Origin: Bog-756 sp963837805
GTDB lineage: Bacteria; Actinomycetota; Acidimicrobiia; Acidimicrobiales; RAAP-2
Reading direction: 5' to 3'
DNA: 64,000 nucleotides
Assembly (NCBI GenBank): GCA_963837805.1
Contig: CAWIOU010000013.1
Location: 62,001-126,000 of the forward strand
Shown: piece by piece, positions 57,049 to 64,000 of the stretch
How positions within the stretch are numbered: the first letter of the stretch is position 1
Layout of the letters: every line of letters starts with the position of its first letter
Notes under the pieces: model-generated
The model's input: only the letters and a program-made list of their open reading frames with translations
Databases searched by the model: none
Told to the model about the DNA's origin: nothing
Made by a program: the position numbers and the translations under genes

Positions 57049-57903
57049 ATGACCGCCCTCCTGCTCGACGGCGAACTGCTGGCCGCCAAAATCCGAGCCG
57101 AGGTCACCGACCGGGTGGCCCGCCTGCGAGGCGACGGGGTGGAGGTCGGGCTCGGCACCATCCTGGTGGGCGACGACGGCCCGAGCGCCCGCTACGTGGC
57201 CATGAAGCACGCCGACTGCGCCGAGGTCGGCATGCACTCGGCCCACGAGCACCTCCCGGCGGACGTGTCCCAGGCCGAGCTCGAGGCGGTGGTCGACCGG
57301 TTCAACCGCGACCCGTCGATCCACGCCTATCTGGTGCAGCTGCCCCTGCCCCCCGGTCTCGACGAGGAACGGGTGCTGTTGGCCGTGGATCCCGACAAGG
57401 ACGTCGACGGACTCCACCCGGTCAACCTGGGCCGTCTGGTCATGGGGGCGGACGGACCCCTGCCGTGCACGCCGGCCGGCATCGTGGAGCTGCTGCAGGC
57501 CAACGACGTCCCCGTCGAGGGGAAGCACGCGGTGGTGATCGGGCGGGGACTGACCATCGGTCGGCCGCTGGCCCTCCTCCTGGCCATGAAGCGCCCCGGA
57601 TGCAACGCCGCGGTGACGGTGGTGCACACCGGCGTCGACGACATGGCCGGCCTGGTCCGCCAGGGAGACGTGGTGGTGGCGGCGGCCGGACGCGCCGGTC
57701 TGGTCACACCCGACATGATCAAGCCCGGCGCTGCCGTGGTCGGGGCGGGCACCTCGTGGGAGGGCAGGAAACTGCTGTCCGACGTCGACCCGGCGGTGGC
57801 CGAGGTCGCCGGCTGGATCACCCCGCGGCTGGGCGGCGTCGGTCCCATGACCAGGGCCATGCTGTTGCGCAACGCCGTGCGGGCCGCGGAGCGGGCCACG
57901 TGA
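57049..57903 (+). CDS. folD: Methylene-THF dehydrogenase/methenyl-THF cyclohydrolase
   Basis: Interconverts 5,10-methylene- and 10-formyl-THF, supplying purN and purH. 284 residues. The catalytic Lys is in RYVAMKHADC; QLPLPPGLDEERVLLAVDPDKDVDG and the NADP loop VIGRGLTIGRPLALLL are present. The Lys-His-Ala after Met replaces the commoner Lys-x-Lys, and GRGLTIG replaces GRSNIVG, as in some actinobacteria. GGGGTGGGG (57038-57046) precedes the ATG. Confidence 0.95.
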   Translation: MTALLLDGELLAAKIRAEVTDRVARLRGDGVEVGLGTILVGDDGPSARYVAMKHADCAEVGMHSAHEHLPADVSQAELEAVVDRFNRDPSIHAYLVQLPLPPGLDEERVLLAVDPDKDVDGLHPVNLGRLVMGADGPLPCTPAGIVELLQANDVPVEGKHAVVIGRGLTIGRPLALLLAMKRPGCNAAVTVVHTGVDDMAGLVRQGDVVVAAAGRAGLVTPDMIKPGAAVVGAGTSWEGRKLLSDVDPAVAEVAGWITPRLGGVGPMTRAMLLRNAVRAAERAT

Positions 57904-57986
57904 ACGGTCCACCGGCGATCGGGGAGCCCTCCGGGGAGGACGAGATCGTGCGGCTCGACGACGACTTCGGGAGGATCGACCCATGA
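57900..57986 (+). CDS. 28-residue coupled small ORF
   Basis: GTG 57900 overlaps the folD TGA (GTGA) and the TGA at 57984-57986 overlaps the next ATG (ATGA), so this tiny frame bridges two genes in the coupling style of the region. The product is acidic (GEDEIVRLDDDFGRIDP at the end) with no membrane segment. It could be a real small protein, a translational relay, or chance. I do not recognise it. Confidence 0.45.
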   Translation: MNGPPAIGEPSGEDEIVRLDDDFGRIDP

Positions 57987-58783
57987 GGAGATGCGGACGC
58001 GGCGTCGGGATCCGGTGGGCCGGAGGAACGGCGGCGATCGCCCTCGTGGTGGGGCTGGCGGTCATGTGCCCGGGGCTGATCGCCGGGGCGGCCCCGGTGT
58101 CGCCGGCCGCCCCCGGGCAATCGACCACCACCACAGAGGCCCCGACCACGACGGCCCCGCCGGCCACCACCACCACCACTGTGCCGGTCACCACCACGGC
58201 GCCGCCGACGTCCACCTCGTCGACCCACCCGGCCCGGACCACCACCACGCCGTCCACCACCACCCCGCACACGACGTCCACGTCGTCCAACACCCCGTGG
58301 GCCCTCATCGCCGTCATCGTGGTGCTGGTCGTCGCCATCGTGTTGGTCGCCCTCCTCATCCGCTCGCGTCGGAAGAAGGGCGTCGAGGCCGAGTGGCACC
58401 GGGCCGTGGTGCCGGCCCTCAGCGATGCGCAGCTGGCCCGCGACGCGGTCCTGTCCGACAACGCCATGTCCGGCGACCCCACCCTGCGCGGTGCCGTGGA
58501 CGTCCAGGTCGAGAAAGCCGCCGTCGCCCTCGAGCGGGTGGCGCGGGCAGCGCCCGACGCCCAGGCCGCCGGCTTGGCCACCGAGGCGGCCGGGTCCCTG
58601 CGGGGCCTGGCCTTCGCCGTCGAGGCCGATCGGCTGCTCCATCAGGGAGCCTCGGCTCCCACCGGTGTCCAGTTGGCCGAGGCCGACGAGGCCCGGCGGG
58701 CCCGGAATTCGGAGCTGAGCGGGGCCCTCTCGAGGCTCTCCACCCGCATCGGGGCGCCTCCCCGTTCCCGCGGCACCCGCTGA
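57983..58783 (+). CDS. Thr-rich two-pass membrane protein, unknown function
   Basis: 266 residues. Residues ~14-36 are a signal peptide or membrane anchor; ~45-102 are a low-complexity Thr/Pro/Ser linker, probably outside the cell and possibly O-mannosylated; ~104-128 are a second membrane helix (WALIAVIVVLVVAIVLVALLI) followed by RSRRKKG. The C-terminal ~130 residues are cytoplasmic, Ala-rich and mostly helical. No family recognised. It overlaps the preceding small ORF and lies between folD and metF, but the context gives no clear function. Confidence 0.75.
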   Translation: MRRCGRGVGIRWAGGTAAIALVVGLAVMCPGLIAGAAPVSPAAPGQSTTTTEAPTTTAPPATTTTTVPVTTTAPPTSTSSTHPARTTTTPSTTTPHTTSTSSNTPWALIAVIVVLVVAIVLVALLIRSRRKKGVEAEWHRAVVPALSDAQLARDAVLSDNAMSGDPTLRGAVDVQVEKAAVALERVARAAPDAQAAGLATEAAGSLRGLAFAVEADRLLHQGASAPTGVQLAEADEARRARNSELSGALSRLSTRIGAPPRSRGTR

Positions 58784-58880
58784 CCGACGCCGCCCCGAGT
58801 CGATCGGCCCTGGTGGGGGTACCCGTCGGCCGCCGCCGCCCATGTCGCCCGGGGCCAACCGCCGGTAGGCTTGTTCGACC

Positions 58881-59711
58881 ATGACCCGGATTGCCGATCT
58901 GCTGGCCAAGGGGAGGACCTACTCGTTCGAATTCTTCCCTCCCAAGACCGACGCCGAACAGGCCACCCTGGTGAAGACCCTCCGAGATCTCGAGCCCCTG
59001 GGGCCTTCCTTCGTCTCGGTCACCTACCGGGGAGGGGCCGAGTCGCGCCAGCGGACCTTCGACCTGGTCACCGGCATGTTGCGCACCACCACGCTGGTGC
59101 CCATGGCCCATCTCATCTGCGTGGCCCACACCCGGCTGGAGCTGGCCGAGATCCTGGTCGCCTACCGGGCCGCCGGGGTCGAGAACCTGATGGCGCTGGG
59201 CGGGGACCCACCCGTCGATCCCGACGACGGGGAGGGGGAGCTCCGCCATGCCTCGGAGCTGGTCGAGCTGGCCTCGGCCATCGGCGGGTTCTCGGTCGGC
59301 GTGGCGGCCCAGCCCAACTGCCACCCCCTCTCCCCCGACGTGGACAGCGACCGCGACCATCTGGCGGCCAAGCTGTCCGCCGCCGACTTCGCCGTCACCC
59401 AGTTCTTCTTCGAGGCCGCCGACTACACCGGGCTGGTCGACGATCTCGCCCACCGGGGCGTGGACAAACCGGTGCTCCCCGGAATCATGCCCGTCACCAG
59501 CCTCACGTCGGTGCCCCGGATGGCCGTCATGGGCGCGGCGGTGCCCGAGTGGATGGTGCAGCGGCTGGAGGGGGCGGACCGGCGCGGCGGGGCCGACGCG
59601 GTCCGACGGGAAGGTGTGGCCATCGCCACCGAGCTCTGCCAGCGACTGCTGGAGGTCGGCGTCCCCGGACTCCACTTCTATACGCTCAACCGATCGAGCG
59701 CCACGCGGTGA
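58881..59711 (+). CDS. metF: Methylenetetrahydrofolate reductase
   Basis: Reduces methylene-THF to methyl-THF for methionine synthesis, FAD-dependent, 276 residues. It has YSFEFFPPKTDAE with the catalytic Glu, PSFVSVTYRGG, AHLICVAHTR, NLMALGGDPP and FAVTQFFFEA, all MetF signatures. TAGGCT (58866-58871) lies nine bases before the ATG as a possible -10. It continues the folate theme of purN-purH-folD. Confidence 0.96.
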   Translation: MTRIADLLAKGRTYSFEFFPPKTDAEQATLVKTLRDLEPLGPSFVSVTYRGGAESRQRTFDLVTGMLRTTTLVPMAHLICVAHTRLELAEILVAYRAAGVENLMALGGDPPVDPDDGEGELRHASELVELASAIGGFSVGVAAQPNCHPLSPDVDSDRDHLAAKLSAADFAVTQFFFEAADYTGLVDDLAHRGVDKPVLPGIMPVTSLTSVPRMAVMGAAVPEWMVQRLEGADRRGGADAVRREGVAIATELCQRLLEVGVPGLHFYTLNRSSATR

Positions 59712-59790
59712 GATCTATGCCGCCCTCGACCTGGGCGCACAGTGACCGCCTGACCCGTCCCCGGTTGGCGAAGGTGGGGAGGGGTGCCGG

Positions 59791-59796
59791 TAGGCT
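59791..59796 (+). promoter_or_regulatory. -10 element for leaderless icd
   Basis: TAGGCT ends six bases before the icd ATG. TTGGCG at 59765-59770 is the nearest -35-like hexamer but the 20-base spacing is long. Confidence 0.45.
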
Positions 59797-59802
59797 GCCC
59801 GC

Positions 59803-60999
59803 ATGTCCGATCTCATCACGCAGGGGCCCGACGGCGCCCTCCGGGTCACTGACCAACCGATCATCCCGTTCATCGAGGGAGACGGTACCGGCGTCGACAT
59901 CTGGCCGGCGGCGAAGTTGGTGTTCGATGCCGCGGCGGCCAAGTACGGCCGGTCGGTGGCGTGGAAGGAGGTGCTGGCCGGCCAGAAGGCGTTCGACGAG
60001 ACGGGCAACTGGCTGCCCGACGAGACCATCGAGACCTTCCGCACCCACCTCATCGGCATCAAGGGGCCCCTGACCACCCCGGTCGGCGGGGGCATCAGGT
60101 CGCTCAACGTGGCCCTCCGCCAGATCCTCGACCTCTATGTCTGCCTCCGTCCGGTGCGGTGGTTCACCGGCGTGCCGTCACCCGTGCTCCACCCCGAGCT
60201 CGTCGACATGGTCATCTTCCGGGAGAACACCGAGGACATCTACGCCGGACTCGAGGCCGAGGCGTACACGCCTGAAGCAGCCAAGCTGTCGGCGTTCCTG
60301 CGCGACGAGATGGGCTGGGAGGTCCGCGAGGGCTCGGGGATCGGGATCAAACCCATCTCGGAATTCGGGTCCAAGCGGCTCATCCGGGCCGCCATCAAGT
60401 ACGCCCTGGCCAACCACCGGTCGAGCGTCAACCTGGTGCACAAGGGGAACATCCAGAAGTTCACCGAGGGCGCCTTCCGCAACTGGGGCTACGAACTGGT
60501 GCGGGAGGAGTTCGCCGACGTGGCCGTCGGCTGGGACGACTGCGACGGCAAGCCCGGCGACAAGCTGCTGGTGAAGGACAGCATCGCCGACATCACCCTG
60601 CAGCAGGTGCTCACCCGGCCGTCCGAATTCGACGTCATGGCCACCACCAACCTCAACGGCGACTACCTCTCCGACGCGCTGGCCGCCCAAGTCGGCGGGA
60701 TCGGGATCGCGCCGGGCGGCAACATCAACTACGTCACCGGGCACGGCATCTTCGAGGCCACCCACGGGACGGCGCCCAAATACGCCGGTCTGGACAAGGT
60801 CAATCCGGGTTCGGTGATCCTCTCCGGGGTGATGATGTACGAGCATCTGGGTTGGAACGACGCCGCCGCCGACATCGTGGCCGCCCTCGAGGCGACCATC
60901 GCCGACAAGGTGGTCACCTACGACTTCGCCCGGCTGATGGACGGCGCCACCGAGGTCAAGTGCTCGGAATTCGCCGCCGCCATCGTCGACCGGCTGTAG
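59803..60999 (+). CDS. icd: NADP-dependent isocitrate dehydrogenase
   Basis: TCA-cycle enzyme, isocitrate to 2-oxoglutarate, 398 residues, dimeric bacterial type. The phosphorylatable Ser is in GGGIRSLNVALRQ; IFRENTEDIYAGLE, LVHKGNIQKFTEGAF, NLNGDYLSDALAAQVGGIG and GTAPKYAG follow. The Lys/Tyr adenosine-phosphate-binding context (KYAGLDKVNP) favours NADP. Preceded by its own -10; mdh follows. Confidence 0.96.
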   Translation: MSDLITQGPDGALRVTDQPIIPFIEGDGTGVDIWPAAKLVFDAAAAKYGRSVAWKEVLAGQKAFDETGNWLPDETIETFRTHLIGIKGPLTTPVGGGIRSLNVALRQILDLYVCLRPVRWFTGVPSPVLHPELVDMVIFRENTEDIYAGLEAEAYTPEAAKLSAFLRDEMGWEVREGSGIGIKPISEFGSKRLIRAAIKYALANHRSSVNLVHKGNIQKFTEGAFRNWGYELVREEFADVAVGWDDCDGKPGDKLLVKDSIADITLQQVLTRPSEFDVMATTNLNGDYLSDALAAQVGGIGIAPGGNINYVTGHGIFEATHGTAPKYAGLDKVNPGSVILSGVMMYEHLGWNDAAADIVAALEATIADKVVTYDFARLMDGATEVKCSEFAAAIVDRL

Positions 61000-61083
61000 A
61001 CCGCCGACCGCCTCCCGGTGGGCCCGCATCGGCCGCCCACCCTGGTTCGACCGGGTCGATCGATACCCATTAGCCTCGGCCCC

Positions 61084-62079
61084 ATGGCAGCCAAATCTCC
61101 GATACACGTGACCGTGACCGGCGCCGCCGGACAGATCGGCTACTCCCTCCTCTTCCGCATCGGCTCGGGCGAGATGTTCGGCCCCGACCAGCCCGTCGTG
61201 CTGCGCCTCCTGGAGATCGAGCCGGGGATGAAAGCCCTCGAGGGGGTGGTCATGGAGATCGACGACTGCGCATTTCCCCTCATCAGCGACATCGTCTCCA
61301 CCACCGACCTCGGCACCGCGTTCGACGGCACCTCGTGGGCCCTGCTGGTGGGCTCGATCCCCCGCAAGGCAGGGATGGAGCGGGGCGATCTCCTGACCGT
61401 CAACGGCGGGATCTTCGGGCCTCAGGGCCGGGCCATCGCCGCCAACGCCGCCTCTGATGTGCGGGTCCTGGTGGTGGGCAACCCGTGCAACACCAACTGC
61501 CTGATCGCCCGGTCCAACGCGCCGGACGTGCCGAGTGACCGGTGGTTCGCCATGACCAGGCTGGATGAGAACCGGGCCAAGGCCCAGTTGGCCGGCAAGG
61601 CGGGTGTGCCGGTGTCGACGGTCACCGACGTGGCCATCTGGGGGAACCATTCGGCCACCCAGTTCCCCGACTTCGCCCACGCCCTCATCGGCGGCGAACC
61701 CGCGGTCAAGGTCGTCGACGACCTCGAGTGGCTGCAGGGCGACTTCCTCACCACCGTGCAGAAGCGGGGCGCGGCCATCATCGACGCCCGGGGCCTGTCC
61801 TCGGCGGCGTCGGCCGCCAACGCCGCCGTGGACTCCGTGGTCAGCATCCGGACCGCCACCCCCGGCGACGACTGCACATCACTGGCCGTGGTGTCCCACG
61901 GTGAGTACGGCATTCCCGAAGGACTCCAGTTCGGGTTTCCCGTGCGGTCCGACGGGTCGGGCGGCTGGTCCGTGGTCGAGGGACTGGCCCACGATTCCTT
62001 CGCCACCGAACGGATCCGCATCACCACCGAGGAGCTGGTGGCCGAGCGGGCCGACGTGGCCGACCTCCTCCCTCACTGA
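61084..62079 (+). CDS. mdh: Malate dehydrogenase
   Basis: NAD-dependent malate dehydrogenase of the cytosolic/actinobacterial class, 331 residues. The NAD loop is VTGAAGQIGYSLLFRI; the catalytic His is in IWGNHSATQFPD and the substrate Arg residues in GSIPRKAGMERGD and TRLDENRA. TAGCCT (61071-61076) is seven bases before the ATG. The 3' end runs into a tandem repeat. Confidence 0.97.
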   Translation: MAAKSPIHVTVTGAAGQIGYSLLFRIGSGEMFGPDQPVVLRLLEIEPGMKALEGVVMEIDDCAFPLISDIVSTTDLGTAFDGTSWALLVGSIPRKAGMERGDLLTVNGGIFGPQGRAIAANAASDVRVLVVGNPCNTNCLIARSNAPDVPSDRWFAMTRLDENRAKAQLAGKAGVPVSTVTDVAIWGNHSATQFPDFAHALIGGEPAVKVVDDLEWLQGDFLTTVQKRGAAIIDARGLSSAASAANAAVDSVVSIRTATPGDDCTSLAVVSHGEYGIPEGLQFGFPVRSDGSGGWSVVEGLAHDSFATERIRITTEELVAERADVADLLPH

Positions 62080-62120
62080 GTCACTGAGTCACTGAGTTAC
62101 CGGAGTCACTGAGTTACCGG
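62073..62120 (+). repeat. TCACTGAG tandem repeat between mdh and the desaturase gene
   Basis: TCACTGAG occurs three times in tandem at 62073, 62081 and 62089, then TTACCGGAG, a fourth TCACTGAG at 62106 and a second TTACCGG at 62114. It covers the mdh stop and the stop of the convergent desaturase. Stop triplets recur on both strands. Confidence 0.85.
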
Positions 62121-63052
62121 GCCTCGGGCCTCGGCCACCGCACCCTGGTGGCCCAACCCAACTGCTCGAACCTGCGGATGAGCCACGCCGACGGGTCGAG
62201 CATCCCCGGTCGGGCGCCGTGGCGGGCCCAGGAGGGGTGGGCGTGGTGGACGTTGTGCCAGTTGTCGCCGAGCGAGATGACGGCCAGCGGCCACAGATTG
62301 GTGCTCTTGTCCGCCGTCTCATCCGACCGCCGCCCGAAGGTGTGGCACAGCGAGTTGACCGACCAGGTCATGTGGTGGAGGAGCGTCATCCGCACCAGGC
62401 CCGCCCACAGGAGCGCGGTCAGGCCACCGACCAGGGTCCCGGCCAGGGAGAAGCCGATGACGAAGGGGATGGCCAGCGACCCGAGGGCGATCACCGGGAA
62501 CAGCCGGTCGATGCGCTGGATGTCACGGTCGCGCAGCATGTCGGGCGCGTACCGGGACGCGTCGGAGGTGTCGGAGATGAAGAGCCAGCCGAAGTGGGAG
62601 AAGGCGAGTCCCCGCAGGAGCGCGCCACCGTGATCACCGTAGCGGTGGGGGGAGTGCGGGTCCCCGGCGTGGTCGCTGTACATGTGGTGCCGGCGGTGGG
62701 TGGCGACCCAGCTGGTCAACGAGCCCTCGACGGCCATCGAACCCATCACGGCCAGGACGATCCTGAGGACACGGTGGGAGGTGAACCCGTTGTGGGTGAA
62801 CAGCCGGTGGAACCCGATGGTGATCCCGAAGCCGGTGATGAGGTAGAGCACGAGTCCGAGCACGATGTCGGACAGGTTGACGGCGTGACCCCAGAGCAAG
62901 GGGACGACCACGGCCAGGGCCACGGCCGGTCCGGCCACGATGGCCACCGTCACCAGTTTCTGGGCCGGATGAACGATGGGTGGCGGCTGGCCGTCCGGGC
63001 CGGCGGGGTCGCAGGCAGCCAGCGGCCCGGACCCATCGAGTAGAGACTCCAC
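62114..63052 (-). CDS. Membrane acyl-CoA/acyl-lipid desaturase
   Basis: Di-iron delta-9-type fatty acid desaturase, 312 residues with four to five hydrophobic helices. The three His boxes are HRLFTH (82-87), HRRHH (119-123) and HNVHH (266-270), with GxxxGFHRLFTHN and GDNWHNVHHAHP contexts typical of the stearoyl-CoA desaturase-like bacterial enzymes. GTG 63052 has GGAGGG about four bases upstream on the minus strand. Stop lies in the tandem repeat. It would adjust membrane fluidity. Confidence 0.93.
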   Translation of the reverse strand: MESLLDGSGPLAACDPAGPDGQPPPIVHPAQKLVTVAIVAGPAVALAVVVPLLWGHAVNLSDIVLGLVLYLITGFGITIGFHRLFTHNGFTSHRVLRIVLAVMGSMAVEGSLTSWVATHRRHHMYSDHAGDPHSPHRYGDHGGALLRGLAFSHFGWLFISDTSDASRYAPDMLRDRDIQRIDRLFPVIALGSLAIPFVIGFSLAGTLVGGLTALLWAGLVRMTLLHHMTWSVNSLCHTFGRRSDETADKSTNLWPLAVISLGDNWHNVHHAHPSWARHGARPGMLDPSAWLIRRFEQLGWATRVRWPRPEAR

Positions 63053-63252
63053 GGAACCCTCCGGTCGCGCCGTAGCGCTTGAGGCAGAGCCTTACCGGAC
63101 TGTTTCAGCGGACCGAGCCTTTGCTTCAAGGCTACCCGCCGCCGGCCGGATGCACACGTCGCCTCTCCGGTCCGGGCGGCGTCGCCTCTCCGTTGACGGA
63201 CGACCCGGTGGATGCCACCATTCGCCGGAACCGTCGATCGATTGGAGTGACC

Positions 63253-64000
63253 ATGGGCCGTCTCGATGGACACCGGGCCGTCATAACCGGTGCCGCCAGT
63301 GGCATAGGGGAGGCGACGGCCCGTCTCTTCGTCGCCGAGGGCGCCGCCGTGGTCCTGGCCGACGTCGATGCCGACCGCGGCCAGCGGATCGCCGAGGAGC
63401 TCGGTGACAAGGCTCGCTTCGTGGCCACCGACGTTTCCGAGGAGGACGACGTCGATGCCGCCGTCGCCTTCGCCGTGGAACAGTTCGGCGGGCTGGACTG
63501 CATGTTCAACAACGCCGGGAACCCCGGGTCGGTGGGCGGCATCGAAGAGATCGAGATGTCGATGTTCGACCGGACGGTGGCCATCCACCTCCGGGGAGTG
63601 TTCCTCGGCATCCGGGCCGCGGCCCGGGTGATGCGGACCCAGGGCCACGGAAGCATCATCAACACGTCGAGCGTGGCCGCGCTGGCCGCCAACTACGGCG
63701 GCCACGACTACAGCGCCTGCAAGGCGGCCATCGCCCATCTGACCCGCACGACGGCCAGTGAGCTCGGCGAGCAGGGCATCCGGGTCAATGCCATCTGCCC
63801 CGGCGGTGTGGCCACCTCGATCTTCGCCCGAGCCGCCGGGCTGAAGGGTGACGAGGCCCAGTCGACCGTCGACGTGGTGACGCTGGCCCTCTCGGACATG
63901 GCGCCGATCCGGCGCTCGGGCCAACCTCTCGACATCGCCGAGGCGGCGCTGTGGTTGGCCAGCGACGCGTCGAGCTTCGTCAGCGGGCAGGCCATCGCCG
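63253..64000 (+). CDS. Short-chain dehydrogenase/reductase, 3' truncated by window end
   Basis: Classical NAD(P) Rossmann oxidoreductase; 249 residues visible. The cofactor loop is TGAASGIG, NNAG follows, the catalytic Ser is in NTSSVAAL, and Tyr-x3-Lys is YSACK. NAICPGGVATSIF is the post-catalytic loop. LADVDADRG with an Asp after strand 2 suggests NAD rather than NADP. ATG 63253 has GGAG (63244-63247) five bases upstream. The substrate cannot be told. It is divergent from the desaturase across a 200-base gap; TTGACG (63193-63198) is a possible -35. Confidence 0.92.
   Translation, partial: MGRLDGHRAVITGAASGIGEATARLFVAEGAAVVLADVDADRGQRIAEELGDKARFVATDVSEEDDVDAAVAFAVEQFGGLDCMFNNAGNPGSVGGIEEIEMSMFDRTVAIHLRGVFLGIRAAARVMRTQGHGSIINTSSVAALAANYGGHDYSACKAAIAHLTRTTASELGEQGIRVNAICPGGVATSIFARAAGLKGDEAQSTVDVVTLALSDMAPIRRSGQPLDIAEAALWLASDASSFVSGQAIA

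Overview
The window is about 70% GC and comes from a bacterial chromosome. The gene content and order (rpoBC, str, S10/spc/alpha ribosomal clusters, truA, rplM-rpsI, glmM, glmS, the tsaE-tsaB-rimI-tsaD block, groESL, guaB3-guaA) fit Actinomycetota. Extended acidic ribosomal proteins, a CIRCE-controlled groESL and a DprE1/DprE2/UbiA arabinose-donor cluster suggest a deep actinobacterial lineage such as Acidimicrobiia. That class-level call is an inference from recall, not from a search. I see no tRNA, rRNA, CRISPR array, insertion sequence or prophage. Coding density is very high, and neighbouring genes commonly overlap by 1-4 bases (TGATG, ATGA, GTGA), pointing to translational coupling.

Layout. 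1-9817: end of rpoB, rpoC, then rpsL-rpsG-fusA, tuf and rpsJ. 9818-10137: a non-coding block with a terminator-like hairpin, a strong promoter and a structured leader that restarts transcription ahead of rplC. 10138-22813: S10/spc ribosomal genes through secY, adk and map. 23057-27344: infA, rpmJ, rpsM, rpsK, rpsD, rpoA, rplQ, truA. 27527-31775: rplM-rpsI, glmM, glmS (UDP-GlcNAc precursor supply). 31772-38450: acpS, nnr, alr, a family 4 uracil-DNA glycosylase and the t6A/acetyltransferase genes tsaE-tsaB-rimI-tsaD. 38517-40639: groES-groEL with promoter, CIRCE and terminator. 40706-47657: small membrane protein and YbjQ on the minus strand, then a Nudix hydrolase, guaB3, guaA and a UvrD/PcrA helicase. 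47676-50928, minus strand: ubiA-dprE1-dprE2 for decaprenyl-phosphoryl-arabinose. 51100-62079: a stand-alone B12 domain, sucCD, hxpB-like phosphatase, purN-purH-folD, a Thr-rich membrane protein, metF, icd and mdh; these link propionate/succinyl-CoA, TCA and one-carbon/purine metabolism. 62114-64000: acyl desaturase (minus) and a truncated short-chain dehydrogenase.

Three genes normally needed for growth (rplF, rpsE, glmS) are interrupted by single-base indels, two of them in short homopolymers. These are most simply consensus errors in the assembly. The more interesting biology is regulatory or structural: the rplC leader with mutually exclusive pairings, repeated -10 elements 6-9 bases before start codons (leaderless mRNAs), long acidic tails on L4, L22, S3 and L29, two apparent CTG starts, a 19-bp hairpin between hxpB and purN, and a DprE1 with Ala at the position of the mycobacterial benzothiazinone-target Cys.
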